From Micavibrio sp. (GTDB taxonomy: Bacteria > Pseudomonadota > Alphaproteobacteria > Micavibrionales > Micavibrionaceae): a stretch of DNA of 14,230 nt. The notes under the pieces were generated by a model that ran no database searches, was not told where the DNA came from, and saw nothing but the letters and a program-made list of their open reading frames with translations. Of the stretch, positions 1 to 8,800 are shown in pieces. How positions within the stretch are numbered: the first letter of the stretch is position 1; every line of letters begins with the position of its first letter. Made by a program: the position numbers and the translations under genes. The DNA lies in assembly GCA_030824805.1 (NCBI GenBank), contig JAPJRC010000056.1, positions 1 to 14,230 on the forward strand. The letters run 5' to 3'.

Positions 1-46
1 GTTTAAAAGAGTTCCCTTCCGGTTAATCTTTTTTAATATCCTATGC

Positions 47-75
47 TTGACAAGTAAGTTCTAAACCGCCATAAG
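47..75 (+). promoter_or_regulatory. Candidate sigma70 promoter upstream of rpoB
   Basis: A perfect -35 hexamer TTGACA lies at 47-52. After a 17-nt spacer comes CATAAG at 70-75, which matches the -10 consensus at four of six positions, so transcription would start near 82. This gives an rpoB leader of about 140 nt. In proteobacteria rpoB is normally read through from rplJL, and an extra promoter in this gap would allow separate control. Bases 1-46 are AT-rich and show no gene. The assignment rests on hexamer match and spacing only. Confidence 0.5.
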
Positions 76-151
76 ACACTTCACGCGAAAGATTCGGGAC
101 GAAGGTGACGGTTATTAAACCGAAATTTTATTAGTTCAATCAATGATTTAG

Positions 152-188
152 ACCGCTTCCCCACCAGAGCATGGGGGAATGCGGTTTT
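152..188 (+). terminator. Attenuator-like hairpin in the rpoB leader
   Basis: ACCGCTTCCCC (152-162) pairs with GGGGAATGCGGT (174-185), giving 11 base pairs with one bulged T at 180 and an 11-nt loop. The stem runs directly into TTTT. This is the shape of an intrinsic terminator placed 36 nt before the rpoB start. In E. coli a partial terminator between rplL and rpoB sets the ratio of ribosomal protein to polymerase transcripts, and the same role is inferred here. A fully efficient terminator is also possible, in which case rpoB would need a promoter downstream of the hairpin, and none is seen. Confidence 0.55.
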
Positions 189-223
189 ACCTGTTTTATG
201 CTTTGAAGAAGGTTGTTAGAAAA

Positions 224-3200
224 ATGAGCGCTAAAAAATCCAAGGCCATCGCAGACACCCCCCTCAAGAAGAAAGCCAAACGCATGGCGAAGCCGCCGGT
301 TCGCTCCGCGGACGACGTGACGTCTTTCACGGGGAAAAAGCGCGTACGCCGTTCTTTCGGTAAAATCCGCGAAGTGGCGATGATGCCGAACCTGATCGAA
401 GTCCAGCGCGATTCTTACGAGCAATTCCTGCAAACGGACATCGATGCCGAACTGCGCAAGATGCAGGGTCTGCACAAGGTCCTGACCGAAGTTTTCCCGA
501 TCAAGGATTTTGCCGACAAGGCCGAAATCGACTACGTGAAGTATGAGCTGGAAGAGCCGAAATACGACACGGATGAATGCCAGCAACGTGGCATGACCTT
601 CGCAGCGCCTTTGCGCGTCACAATGCGCCTTTCCGTGTTCGATGTTGATGAGGATTCGGGCCTGCGTTCCATCCGCGACATCAAAGAACAAGATGTCTAC
701 ATGGTCGACATGCCGCTCATGACCGACAACGGTACGTTCATCGTAAACGGTACCGAGCGCGTTATCGTTTCCCAGATGCACAGATCGCCCGGCGTGTTCT
801 TCGACCACGACGGCGGTAAAACACACGCTTCGGGTAAATACCTGTTCGCTGCCCGCGTTATCCCATACCGCGGTTCCTGGCTCGACTTCGAATTCGATGC
901 GAAAGACAACATGTATGTCCGTATCGACCGTCGCCGCAAGCTGCCTGTAACCACGCTGCTGCGCGCTCTGGACTCCGATACGTCCGCGAAATACCGCGCC
1001 GAGCAGGAAGCCAAAGACAAGGCGATCGACCCTCTGATGATTCAGGGTATGTCGAACGAGGAAATCCTTTCCACGTTCTACGATGTCATCAAGTACGAAA
1101 AAACCGACAAAGGCTGGAAAACCGCTTTCGTTCCTGGTCGTTACCGCGGCGTCAAGCTGGCCTACGATCTCGTGGATGCAAAAACCAACAAATCCGTTGT
1201 CGATGCCGGTGAGAAAATCACGCCGCGCAAAGCAAAACAACTTGCCGAAGCAGGCCTGAAGGAAATCCTCGTTCAGGATGAGCAGCTGGCCGGTACGTAC
1301 CTGTCGGAAGACATTTTCGACGGCGCAACGGGTCAGGTTTACTTCGAAGCCGGTCACGAACTGACCGCCGACGACATGTCCCAACTGGATGAATTCACCA
1401 TCAAGACGCTGCCAATCCTCGCGATCGACCACCTGAACGTTGGTCCTTACATCCGCAACACGATGATGATCGACAAGTGCGACACCCGCGAAGAAGCGCT
1501 GATCGACATCTACCGCGTTATGCGTCCGGGCGAGCCGCCGACAGTGGAATCCGCTTCGGCGCTGTTCCAGTCGCTGTTCTTCGACCCAGAGCGTTACGAC
1601 CTGTCGGACGTTGGCCGCGTAAAGATGAACGGCCGTCTGGATCTCGACACGCCAGACGATCTGCGTATCCTCCGCAAAGAAGACATCCTCGCGATCCTGA
1701 AATACCTGCATGGCCTGAAAGACGGTCAGGGCGAAGTGGACGACATCGACAACCTCGGCAACCGCCGCGTTCGTTCGGTGGGCGAGCTGATGGAAAACCA
1801 GATCCGTATCGGCCTTCTCCGTATGGAGCGCGCGATCCGCGAGCGTATGTCTTCCGTCGAAATCGACACCTACATGCCGCACGACCTGATCAATGCGAAA
1901 CCGGCTGCCGCCGCTGTGCGTGAATTCTTCGGCTCGTCGCAGCTGTCGCAGTTTATGGACCAGACGAACCCGCTGTCCGAGATCACCCACAAGCGTCGTC
2001 TCTCGGCACTTGGTCCGGGCGGTCTGACACGCGAACGCGCAGGCTTCGAAGTCCGCGACGTTCACCCGACGCACTACGGCCGTATCTGCCCGATCGAAAC
2101 ACCGGAAGGTCCGAACATCGGTCTGATCAACTCTCTGTCCACATTCGCACGCGTCAACCAGTACGGATTCATCGAATCACCGTACCGCCGCGTTGTCGAT
2201 GGCAAAGTCACGGACGAAGTCATCTACATGTCCGCAATGGAAGAGGCGAAGTACACGATCGCGCAGGCCAACACGCCGCTCGATGAAAAAGGCAAGTTCC
2301 AGACGGACCTCGTTTCCTGCCGTAAGGCGGGTGACAACCTGATGTCCACGCCGGACGCGATCGAGTTCATCGACGTTTCGCCGAAACAGATCGTATCCGT
2401 TGCCGCATCGCTCATCCCGTTCCTTGAAAACGACGACGCCAACCGCGCGCTGATGGGTTCGAACATGATGCGTCAGGCTGTGCCGCTGCTGCGTTCCGAC
2501 GCACCGCTGGTAGGTACGGGTATGGAAGCAACCGTTGCACGTGACTCTGGCGCTGCTATCGCGGCCCGCCGCGCTGGTAAGGTTGTTCAGGCGGACGCAA
2601 CGCGTATCGTTATCCGCGCAACCGAGCAACTGGACGCCGGCGAGCCTGTGGTAGACATCTACAAGCTTTCCAAATTCCAGCGTTCCAACCAGTCAACTTG
2701 CATCCTGCAGAAGCCGTTGGTTAAAGTGAACGACGACATCAAGGCAGGCGACATCATCGCAGACGGTCCTTCGACCCAGTTCGGTGAACTGGCGCTTGGC
2801 CGTAACGTCCTCGTCGCATTTATGCCTTGGAACGGTTACAACTTCGAAGACTCGATCCTGCTCTCCGAGAAGATCGTATCCGACGACGTGTTCACCTCCA
2901 TCCACATCGAGGAATTCGAAGTGATGGCGCGCGACACGAAACTCGGCACCGAAGAAATCACCCGCGACATTCCGAACGTCGGCGAAGAAGCCCTCAAGCA
3001 CCTCGACGAATCCGGTATCGTTCACATCGGCGCCGAAGTCGGCCCGGGCGACATTCTCGTCGGTAAAGTAACGCCGAAAGGTGAATCGCCTATGACGCCG
3101 GAAGAAAAGCTTCTCCGCGCGATCTTCGGTGAAAAAGCCGCCGACGTGAAAGACACGTCCCTGCGCCTGCCCCCCGGCACGCAAGGCACGATCGTCGAGG

Positions 3201-4507
3201 TCCGCGTGTTCAACCGTCGCGGCGTTGACAAAGACTCCCGCGCGATGGCTATCGAGCGCGCCGAGATTGAACGTCTGGCGAAAGACCGCGACGACGAACG
3301 TCGTATCCTTGAAAACGGCTTCTATGGCCGCCTGAAAGAACTGCTGGCGAACAAGACGGTTGCTTCGGCTCCGAAAGACGCCAAATTCAAGAAGGGCGAC
3401 AAGATCACGGCAAAGGATCTGGACGAAGTCAAACACGGTCTGTGGAGACAGATCGTTGTCGACAACGAAAAGACCATGTCCGACATCGAAGCGATGGGCA
3501 AAACCTTCGACGAAGCTGTCGACAACCTGAAAGAGCGTTTCGAAAACAAGGTGGAAAAACTCCAGCGCGGCGACGAACTGCCGCCGGGCGTTATGAAAAT
3601 GGTAAAAGTCTTCGTTGCTATCAAACGCAAAATGCAGCCGGGCGACAAAATGGCCGGCCGTCACGGAAACAAAGGCGTTGTATCGCGTATCATGCCGGCG
3701 GAAGACATGCCGTACCTCGAAGACGGTACGCCTGTTGACATCGTGCTGAACCCGCTCGGCGTTCCTTCGCGTATGAACGTTGGTCAGATTCTCGAGACGC
3801 ACCTTGGCTGGGCTTCGGCCAACCTCGGCAAGCAGATCGGCGAGATGATCGACAGCTTCAACGACACGAAAAATCCTGCCGCTGGCGAAATGAACCAACT
3901 GAAAGCCAAACTGAAAGAAGTTTACGGCGACAGCGAATTCAAGAACCGCGTTTCCATGCTCGACGATGCACAGATGCTGGAAATGTCCGGCAACCTGCGC
4001 GGCGGCGTGCCGATGGCAACACCGGTGTTCGACGGCGCACATGAAGGCGACATCAACGAACTGCTCGAAAAAGCGGGTCTGCCGGTATCCGGCCAGATGA
4101 CGCTGATCGATGGCCGTACGGGCGAGAAGTTCCACCGTCCGGTTACCGTGGGCATGATCTACATGTTGAAACTGCACCACCTCGTCGACGACAAGATCCA
4201 CGCCCGTTCGATCGGTCCGTACTCTCTCGTCACGCAGCAGCCTCTCGGCGGTAAAGCCCAGTTCGGCGGTCAGCGCTTCGGGGAGATGGAAGTCTGGGCA
4301 CTCCAGGCTTACGGTGCCGCTTATACGCTGCAGGAAATCCTGACCGTTAAGTCGGACGACGTGGCAGGTCGCTCGAAAGTCTACGAAGCGATTGTTCGCG
4401 GCGAAGACAGCTTCGAGATCGGCGTTCCGGAATCCTTCAACGTTCTCGTCAAAGAACTGAAGGCACTGGGCCTCAACGTCGACATGAAACAGTCGGGTAC
4501 GAAATAA
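224..4507 (+). CDS. rpoB: DNA-directed RNA polymerase subunit beta
   Basis: The gene encodes the beta subunit of RNA polymerase (1427 residues), which forms one half of the active-site cleft. The rifampicin region is clear: D579, H589 and S594 correspond to E. coli D516, H526 and S531, all in the sensitive form. The catalytic-centre lysines K1142 and K1150 lie in GDKMAGRHGNKG. The C-terminal FGEMEVWALQAYGAAYTLQE block that contacts beta' is intact. I chose ATG 224 because GAAGAAGG at 205-212 precedes it. The in-frame ATG at 179 sits inside the attenuator stem. Residues 1-33 are a Lys-rich extension (8 Lys, 2 Arg) before the usual TGKKRVRRSFGK start. The stop codon is only 3 nt before the next gene, and rpoC is not adjacent, which is unusual. 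Confidence 0.98.
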   Translation: MSAKKSKAIADTPLKKKAKRMAKPPVRSADDVTSFTGKKRVRRSFGKIREVAMMPNLIEVQRDSYEQFLQTDIDAELRKMQGLHKVLTEVFPIKDFADKAEIDYVKYELEEPKYDTDECQQRGMTFAAPLRVTMRLSVFDVDEDSGLRSIRDIKEQDVYMVDMPLMTDNGTFIVNGTERVIVSQMHRSPGVFFDHDGGKTHASGKYLFAARVIPYRGSWLDFEFDAKDNMYVRIDRRRKLPVTTLLRALDSDTSAKYRAEQEAKDKAIDPLMIQGMSNEEILSTFYDVIKYEKTDKGWKTAFVPGRYRGVKLAYDLVDAKTNKSVVDAGEKITPRKAKQLAEAGLKEILVQDEQLAGTYLSEDIFDGATGQVYFEAGHELTADDMSQLDEFTIKTLPILAIDHLNVGPYIRNTMMIDKCDTREEALIDIYRVMRPGEPPTVESASALFQSLFFDPERYDLSDVGRVKMNGRLDLDTPDDLRILRKEDILAILKYLHGLKDGQGEVDDIDNLGNRRVRSVGELMENQIRIGLLRMERAIRERMSSVEIDTYMPHDLINAKPAAAAVREFFGSSQLSQFMDQTNPLSEITHKRRLSALGPGGLTRERAGFEVRDVHPTHYGRICPIETPEGPNIGLINSLSTFARVNQYGFIESPYRRVVDGKVTDEVIYMSAMEEAKYTIAQANTPLDEKGKFQTDLVSCRKAGDNLMSTPDAIEFIDVSPKQIVSVAASLIPFLENDDANRALMGSNMMRQAVPLLRSDAPLVGTGMEATVARDSGAAIAARRAGKVVQADATRIVIRATEQLDAGEPVVDIYKLSKFQRSNQSTCILQKPLVKVNDDIKAGDIIADGPSTQFGELALGRNVLVAFMPWNGYNFEDSILLSEKIVSDDVFTSIHIEEFEVMARDTKLGTEEITRDIPNVGEEALKHLDESGIVHIGAEVGPGDILVGKVTPKGESPMTPEEKLLRAIFGEKAADVKDTSLRLPPGTQGTIVEVRVFNRRGVDKDSRAMAIERAEIERLAKDRDDERRILENGFYGRLKELLANKTVASAPKDAKFKKGDKITAKDLDEVKHGLWRQIVVDNEKTMSDIEAMGKTFDEAVDNLKERFENKVEKLQRGDELPPGVMKMVKVFVAIKRKMQPGDKMAGRHGNKGVVSRIMPAEDMPYLEDGTPVDIVLNPLGVPSRMNVGQILETHLGWASANLGKQIGEMIDSFNDTKNPAAGEMNQLKAKLKEVYGDSEFKNRVSMLDDAQMLEMSGNLRGGVPMATPVFDGAHEGDINELLEKAGLPVSGQMTLIDGRTGEKFHRPVTVGMIYMLKLHHLVDDKIHARSIGPYSLVTQQPLGGKAQFGGQRFGEMEVWALQAYGAAYTLQEILTVKSDDVAGRSKVYEAIVRGEDSFEIGVPESFNVLVKELKALGLNVDMKQSGTK

Positions 4508-4510
4508 TTA

Positions 4511-5098
4511 ATGCAAAGGAAATTCTTTCGCATCGGCATCATATGCCTGCTCCTTTTACTGGGACAGGCAGCCTATGCGAAAGAGGATAAGATGGAAGCG
4601 ATACCTGGAAATATTAGCGGTCAAAATTTGACCCCTGCGTATAACTTTCTGCCCGTTGCACAAAAATTCGGAATGAAGCAAATCGCGTACGCGTCAATGT
4701 CCGAGGATAATATGCGTATGACAATCGAATATCTGCCCGAAGGACAGACGGTCGATAACTGGAAAAGGATGTTTACGGTAACGCTTTCGAGAGCGTCCAA
4801 CGAAGAGCATGCCGCTCTGGAACAACTCGAAAAAGTTATTGCGAATATGGAAGAGGTTTTGAAACAGGGGCAGGCGGAGATTCATACTTTTGACAAAGCT
4901 GAAACGCCGTCAGGTCCAACCGTTTTGATGCATTTCACGATGCAGGGCGAAGAAAATGCCGGCGTGATTATGCGCAGTCCGGGTTTTATAAAAATTATGC
5001 AGATTGCGACTCGCGGCGAAAGCCTGACGCAGTCTGATATGGATGAAGTACAAAAACTGGAGGCGCGAGTATACGAAGCGCCTGCCGCAAAACATTAA
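4511..5098 (+). CDS. Unrecognised secreted protein between rpoB and rpoC
   Basis: This 195-residue protein has a classic Sec signal peptide: basic MQRKFFR, a hydrophobic stretch to about residue 20, then AYA before the predicted cleavage at about residue 23. The mature part (about 172 residues) is soluble, with no further membrane segment and no cysteines. It includes an EYLPEGQTVDNWKRMFTVT segment like those of small periplasmic proteins of unknown function, and a Glu/Lys-rich probable helix at about residues 98-120. I do not recognise a characterised family. It starts 3 nt after the rpoB stop with no clear Shine-Dalgarno, so translation probably depends on ribosomes finishing rpoB. Its codons include AGG, ATA and TTT, and it is visibly more AT-rich than rpoB. 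That suggests low expression or a different origin. Confidence 0.85.
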   Translation: MQRKFFRIGIICLLLLLGQAAYAKEDKMEAIPGNISGQNLTPAYNFLPVAQKFGMKQIAYASMSEDNMRMTIEYLPEGQTVDNWKRMFTVTLSRASNEEHAALEQLEKVIANMEEVLKQGQAEIHTFDKAETPSGPTVLMHFTMQGEENAGVIMRSPGFIKIMQIATRGESLTQSDMDEVQKLEARVYEAPAAKH

Positions 5099-5143
5099 GC
5101 CAAACTCCTTCGGGAACGGAATTGGAATATAAAGAACGGTAAC

Positions 5144-5839
5144 ATGAACACAGGCAATATCATCGCTGCATCGATCCTAGCCGTCGGCCTCGCCGTCGGC
5201 GGGTTCTTCGTGGGCCATGGCCTGTTCGATTTCCGGGGCAGTGCGCGCTCTGTCGAGGTGCGCGGCCTGGCTGAAAAACAGGTGAAAGCCGATATTGCCG
5301 TGTGGACGGTACGTCATGGTGCCAATGCACCGAGCCTTGCCGAAGCGCAGCAGCAAATCGCCCGCAACACCGATGCCCTGAAAAAGTTTTTCACGGCAAA
5401 CGGGATAAAGGACGACGAAATTTCCGTGGGTGATGGCTCCGTATGGGAAGATCGCCGCAACGATGGGACGGTTTACTACAATGTTGATCGCTCCTTTATC
5501 GTTCGCACGAAAGATATCGATGCTGTGCAGGCCGCAAACCAGAAAGTTTACGATCTCGTGAGCGAAGGTGTTGTTATCCGTTCCTCCACGCCGCGTTACA
5601 CATTTACTGGCCTGAACGCTATCAAGCCTGACATGATCGGTGAGGCCACAAAAAACGCGCGTGAAGCTGCGGCCCGTTTTGCGGCCGATTCAGGCAGCGA
5701 TGTAGGCGCTATTCTCAGCGCCAACCAGGGATTGTTCAGCATTGCAGCCCGCGATGGCGGCGGCAATGAAGATGAAGGAACATTTGTCGACAAAACCGTG
5801 CGTGTGGTCACCACGGTGAATTTTATGATTAAAGATTAA
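5144..5839 (+). CDS. SIMPL domain (DUF541/YggE-like) membrane-anchored protein
   Basis: This 231-residue protein has an N-terminal hydrophobic segment (about residues 5-25, rich in Ala, Gly and Val) that is probably an uncleaved membrane anchor. A SIMPL domain fills the rest. The domain is recognised from its opening VEVRGLAEKQVKADIAVW, the central ATKNAREAAARFAADSGSDVG helix, and the closing QGLFSI and VRVVTTVNF strands. Members (YggE in E. coli, BP26 in Brucella) are periplasmic or outer-envelope proteins linked loosely to oxidative stress or to oligomeric channel-like assemblies. The exact role is not known. The gene lies 45 nt after the upstream secreted-protein gene and 21 nt before rpoC, so it is in the same transcript. 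Its Shine-Dalgarno is weak (AAGAACGG just before ATG). Location in the rpoBC operon gives no obvious functional link to transcription. Confidence 0.9.
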   Translation: MNTGNIIAASILAVGLAVGGFFVGHGLFDFRGSARSVEVRGLAEKQVKADIAVWTVRHGANAPSLAEAQQQIARNTDALKKFFTANGIKDDEISVGDGSVWEDRRNDGTVYYNVDRSFIVRTKDIDAVQAANQKVYDLVSEGVVIRSSTPRYTFTGLNAIKPDMIGEATKNAREAAARFAADSGSDVGAILSANQGLFSIAARDGGGNEDEGTFVDKTVRVVTTVNFMIKD

Positions 5840-5860
5840 AGGTAAGAAGGTAGGGAAACC

Positions 5861-8800
5861 ATGAACGAACTGATGAACCTCTTCGGCGCTCCGCAAGGTC
5901 CGCAAAGCTTTGACCAGATCCGCATCGCGATCTCCTCTCCGGAGCAGATCCTGAGCTGGTCTTTTGGCGAAGTGAAAAAGCCGGAAACGATCAACTACCG
6001 CACATTCAAGCCGGAGCGCGACGGTTTGTTCTGCGCGCGTATCTTTGGTCCTATCAAGGATTACGAATGTCTGTGCGGCAAGTACAAGCGCATGAAGTAC
6101 AAAGGGATCATCTGCGAGAAGTGCGGCGTTGAAGTCACACTGACGAAAGTCCGCCGCGAGCGCATGGGCCATATCGAACTGGCATCGCCTGTCGCGCATA
6201 TCTGGTTCCTGAAATCCCTGCCGTCCCGTATCGGTCTGATGATCGACCTGACGCTGAAAGAACTGGAAAAAATCCTGTACTTCGAAGCCTACGTGGTTCT
6301 CGAGCCGGGCATGACGCCGCTGAAACAGCTGCAGCTTCTCTCCGAAGAAGAATACATGAACGCGCAGGATGAATACGGCGAAGAAAACTTCCGCGCCGCC
6401 ATCGGTGCCGAAGCGCTGAAAGAAATCCTCCAGAACATCAACTTGGAAGAAGACCTTGTGAAGTGCGAAGAAGATTTGCGCGAAACATCTTCGGAAGCCA
6501 AGCGCAAGAAACTTGTAAAGCGTTTGAAGCTTCTTGAGAGCTTCATCTCTTCGGGCACACGCCCTGAATGGATGATCCTCGATGTTGTGCCCGTTCTGCC
6601 GCCGGAGCTGCGTCCGCTCGTGCCGCTCGATGGTGGCCGTTTCGCCACAAGCGACCTGAACGATCTGTACCGCCGCGTGATCAACCGTAACAACCGTCTG
6701 AAGCGCCTGATGGAACTGCGCGCACCGGATATCATCGTCCGTAACGAAAAGCGTATGTTGCAGGAAGCCGTTGACGCCCTGTTCGACAACGGCCGCCGTG
6801 GCCGCGTCATCACCGGCGCCAACAAGCGTCCGCTGAAATCGCTATCCGACATGCTGAAAGGGAAGCAAGGTCGCTTCCGTCAGAACCTGCTCGGTAAACG
6901 CGTCGACTACTCCGGCCGTTCGGTTATCGTTGTCGGTCCGGAACTGAAGCTGCACCAGTGCGGTCTGCCGAAGAAAATGGCGCTCGAACTGTTCAAGCCG
7001 TTCATCTACCACAAGCTCGAAATCTACGGCATGGCCTCCACGGTCAAGGCCGCCAAGAAGATGGTTGAAAAAGAGCGTCCGGAAGTCTGGGACATCTTGG
7101 AAGAAGTCATCCGCGAACACCCGGTTCTTCTGAACCGCGCGCCTACGCTGCACCGTCTTGGTATCCAGGCGTTCGAACCGACCCTGATCGAAGGCAAGGC
7201 GATCCAGCTGCACCCGCTCGTCTGCACGGCGTTCAACGCCGACTTCGACGGAGACCAGATGGCTGTTCACGTTCCGCTGTCGATTGAATCGCAGCTGGAA
7301 GCACGCTGCCTGATGATGTCGACGAACAACATCCTCTCGCCTGCAAACGGCAAGCCGATCATCGTTCCTTCGCAGGACATCGTTCTGGGTCTTTACTACC
7401 TGACGATCCAGCGCGAAGGCGAAAAAGGCGAAGGCATGATCTTCCGCGGCCCTGGCGAAATCCAGCACGCGCTGGCCGAAGGCCATGTATCGCTACACGC
7501 GAAAATCAAATGCCGCTATCACGGCGTTGACGAAGAAGGCAACAAGAAGACCGTTCTCGTGGAAGCGACACCGGGCCGCATGCTGCTGTCCGAACTGTTC
7601 CCGCGTCACCCCAATCTTCCGTTCAGCCTGATCAATACGGTGCTGACGAAGAAAGAAGTGACGAACCTGATCGACACGGTTTACCGTCACTGCGGTCAGA
7701 AAGAGACTGTGATCTTCTGCGACCGTATGATGAAGCTCGGCTTCCGTCATGCTTGCACCGCCGGTATTTCATTCGGTAAAGACGACATGATCATTCCGAA
7801 GGAAAAGCAAAAGCTCGTCGACGAAGCCAAAGGCAAAGTTGCTGAATACGAACAGCAATACCAAGACGGTCTGATCACCAAAGGTGAGAAGTACAACAAG
7901 GTGGTCGACATCTGGTCGCGCTGCACGGACGACGTCGCCGGCGCCATGATGAAGCACATCTCGAACGTCAAGGAAGTCGGCCTGAACTCGGTTTACATGA
8001 TGGCCCACTCGGGTGCTCGTGGTTCCGCAGCCCAGATCCGTCAGCTGGCCGGTATGCGCGGCCTGATGGCGAAGCCGTCGGGTGAGATCATCGAGACGCC
8101 GATTATCTCGAACTTTAAGGAAGGTCTGTCCGTTCTCGAGTACTTCAACTCTACGCACGGTGCCCGTAAAGGTCTGGCCGACACGGCTCTGAAAACAGCC
8201 AACTCCGGTTACCTCACACGCCGTCTCGTTGACGTGGCACAGGATGCCGTCATCAACGAACATGATTGCGGTACCGAAGAAGGTATCACGATCCGCGCGG
8301 TTATGTCCGGCGCCGACGTTATTGTCGGTCTGGGCGAGCGTTCTCTCGGTCGTGTCGTTCTCGAAGACGTCAAAGACCCGTTGACGGGTAAAGTGATCGT
8401 CGCGAAGAACGAGATGATCGTCGAAAACACGGCAGAGCAAATCGAACAAGCCGGTATCGACTCCATCAAGGCCCGTTCGGTTCTGACATGCCACACGCAA
8501 ACCGGTGTTTGCGCGCTCTGCTACGGACGCGATCTGGCCCGCGGTACGCTGGTCAACATGGGCGAAGCCGTCGGTGTTATGGCGGCACAGTCCATCGGTG
8601 AGCCGGGCACGCAGCTTACGATGCGTACCTTCCACATCGGCGGCGCTGCCCAGCGTGGCGCGGAGAAATCCTCGTTCGAAGCTGCTCTGGACGGTAAGGT
8701 TGAAGTTCGCAACGAAAACGTTGTTAAGAACTCTTCCGGCATCAACATCGTCATGGGCCGTAACACGGAAATCGTCCTGCTGGACGCCAAGGGCAAGGAG

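Noticed and set aside
179..223. Upstream in-frame ATG for rpoB at 179
   Set aside because: It lies inside the 3' arm of the attenuator stem with no Shine-Dalgarno. ATG 224 has GAAGAAGG upstream.
1930..2003. Possible rifampicin-resistance changes in rpoB
   Set aside because: The key residues D579, H589 and S594 are wild type. The two small differences from E. coli (Thr for Asn, Leu for Ile) are not classic resistance changes.
140..2074. Long open frame on the minus strand opposite rpoB, with another at 2693-4201
   Set aside because: Both mirror the codon bias of the unmistakable rpoB frame, have no ribosome-binding site or recognisable domain, and read as low-complexity His/Val/Phe/Arg-rich sequence.
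5106..5115. TCC-TTCG-GGA mini hairpin between the two genes inside the rpoB-rpoC gap
   Set aside because: Only three base pairs and no T run. It is not a terminator, and rpoC needs read-through.
4508..5860. Possibility that the rpoB-rpoC insert is a mobile element
   Set aside because: No transposase, integrase, terminal inverted repeats or target duplications are visible, and the genes fit neatly in operon spacing.
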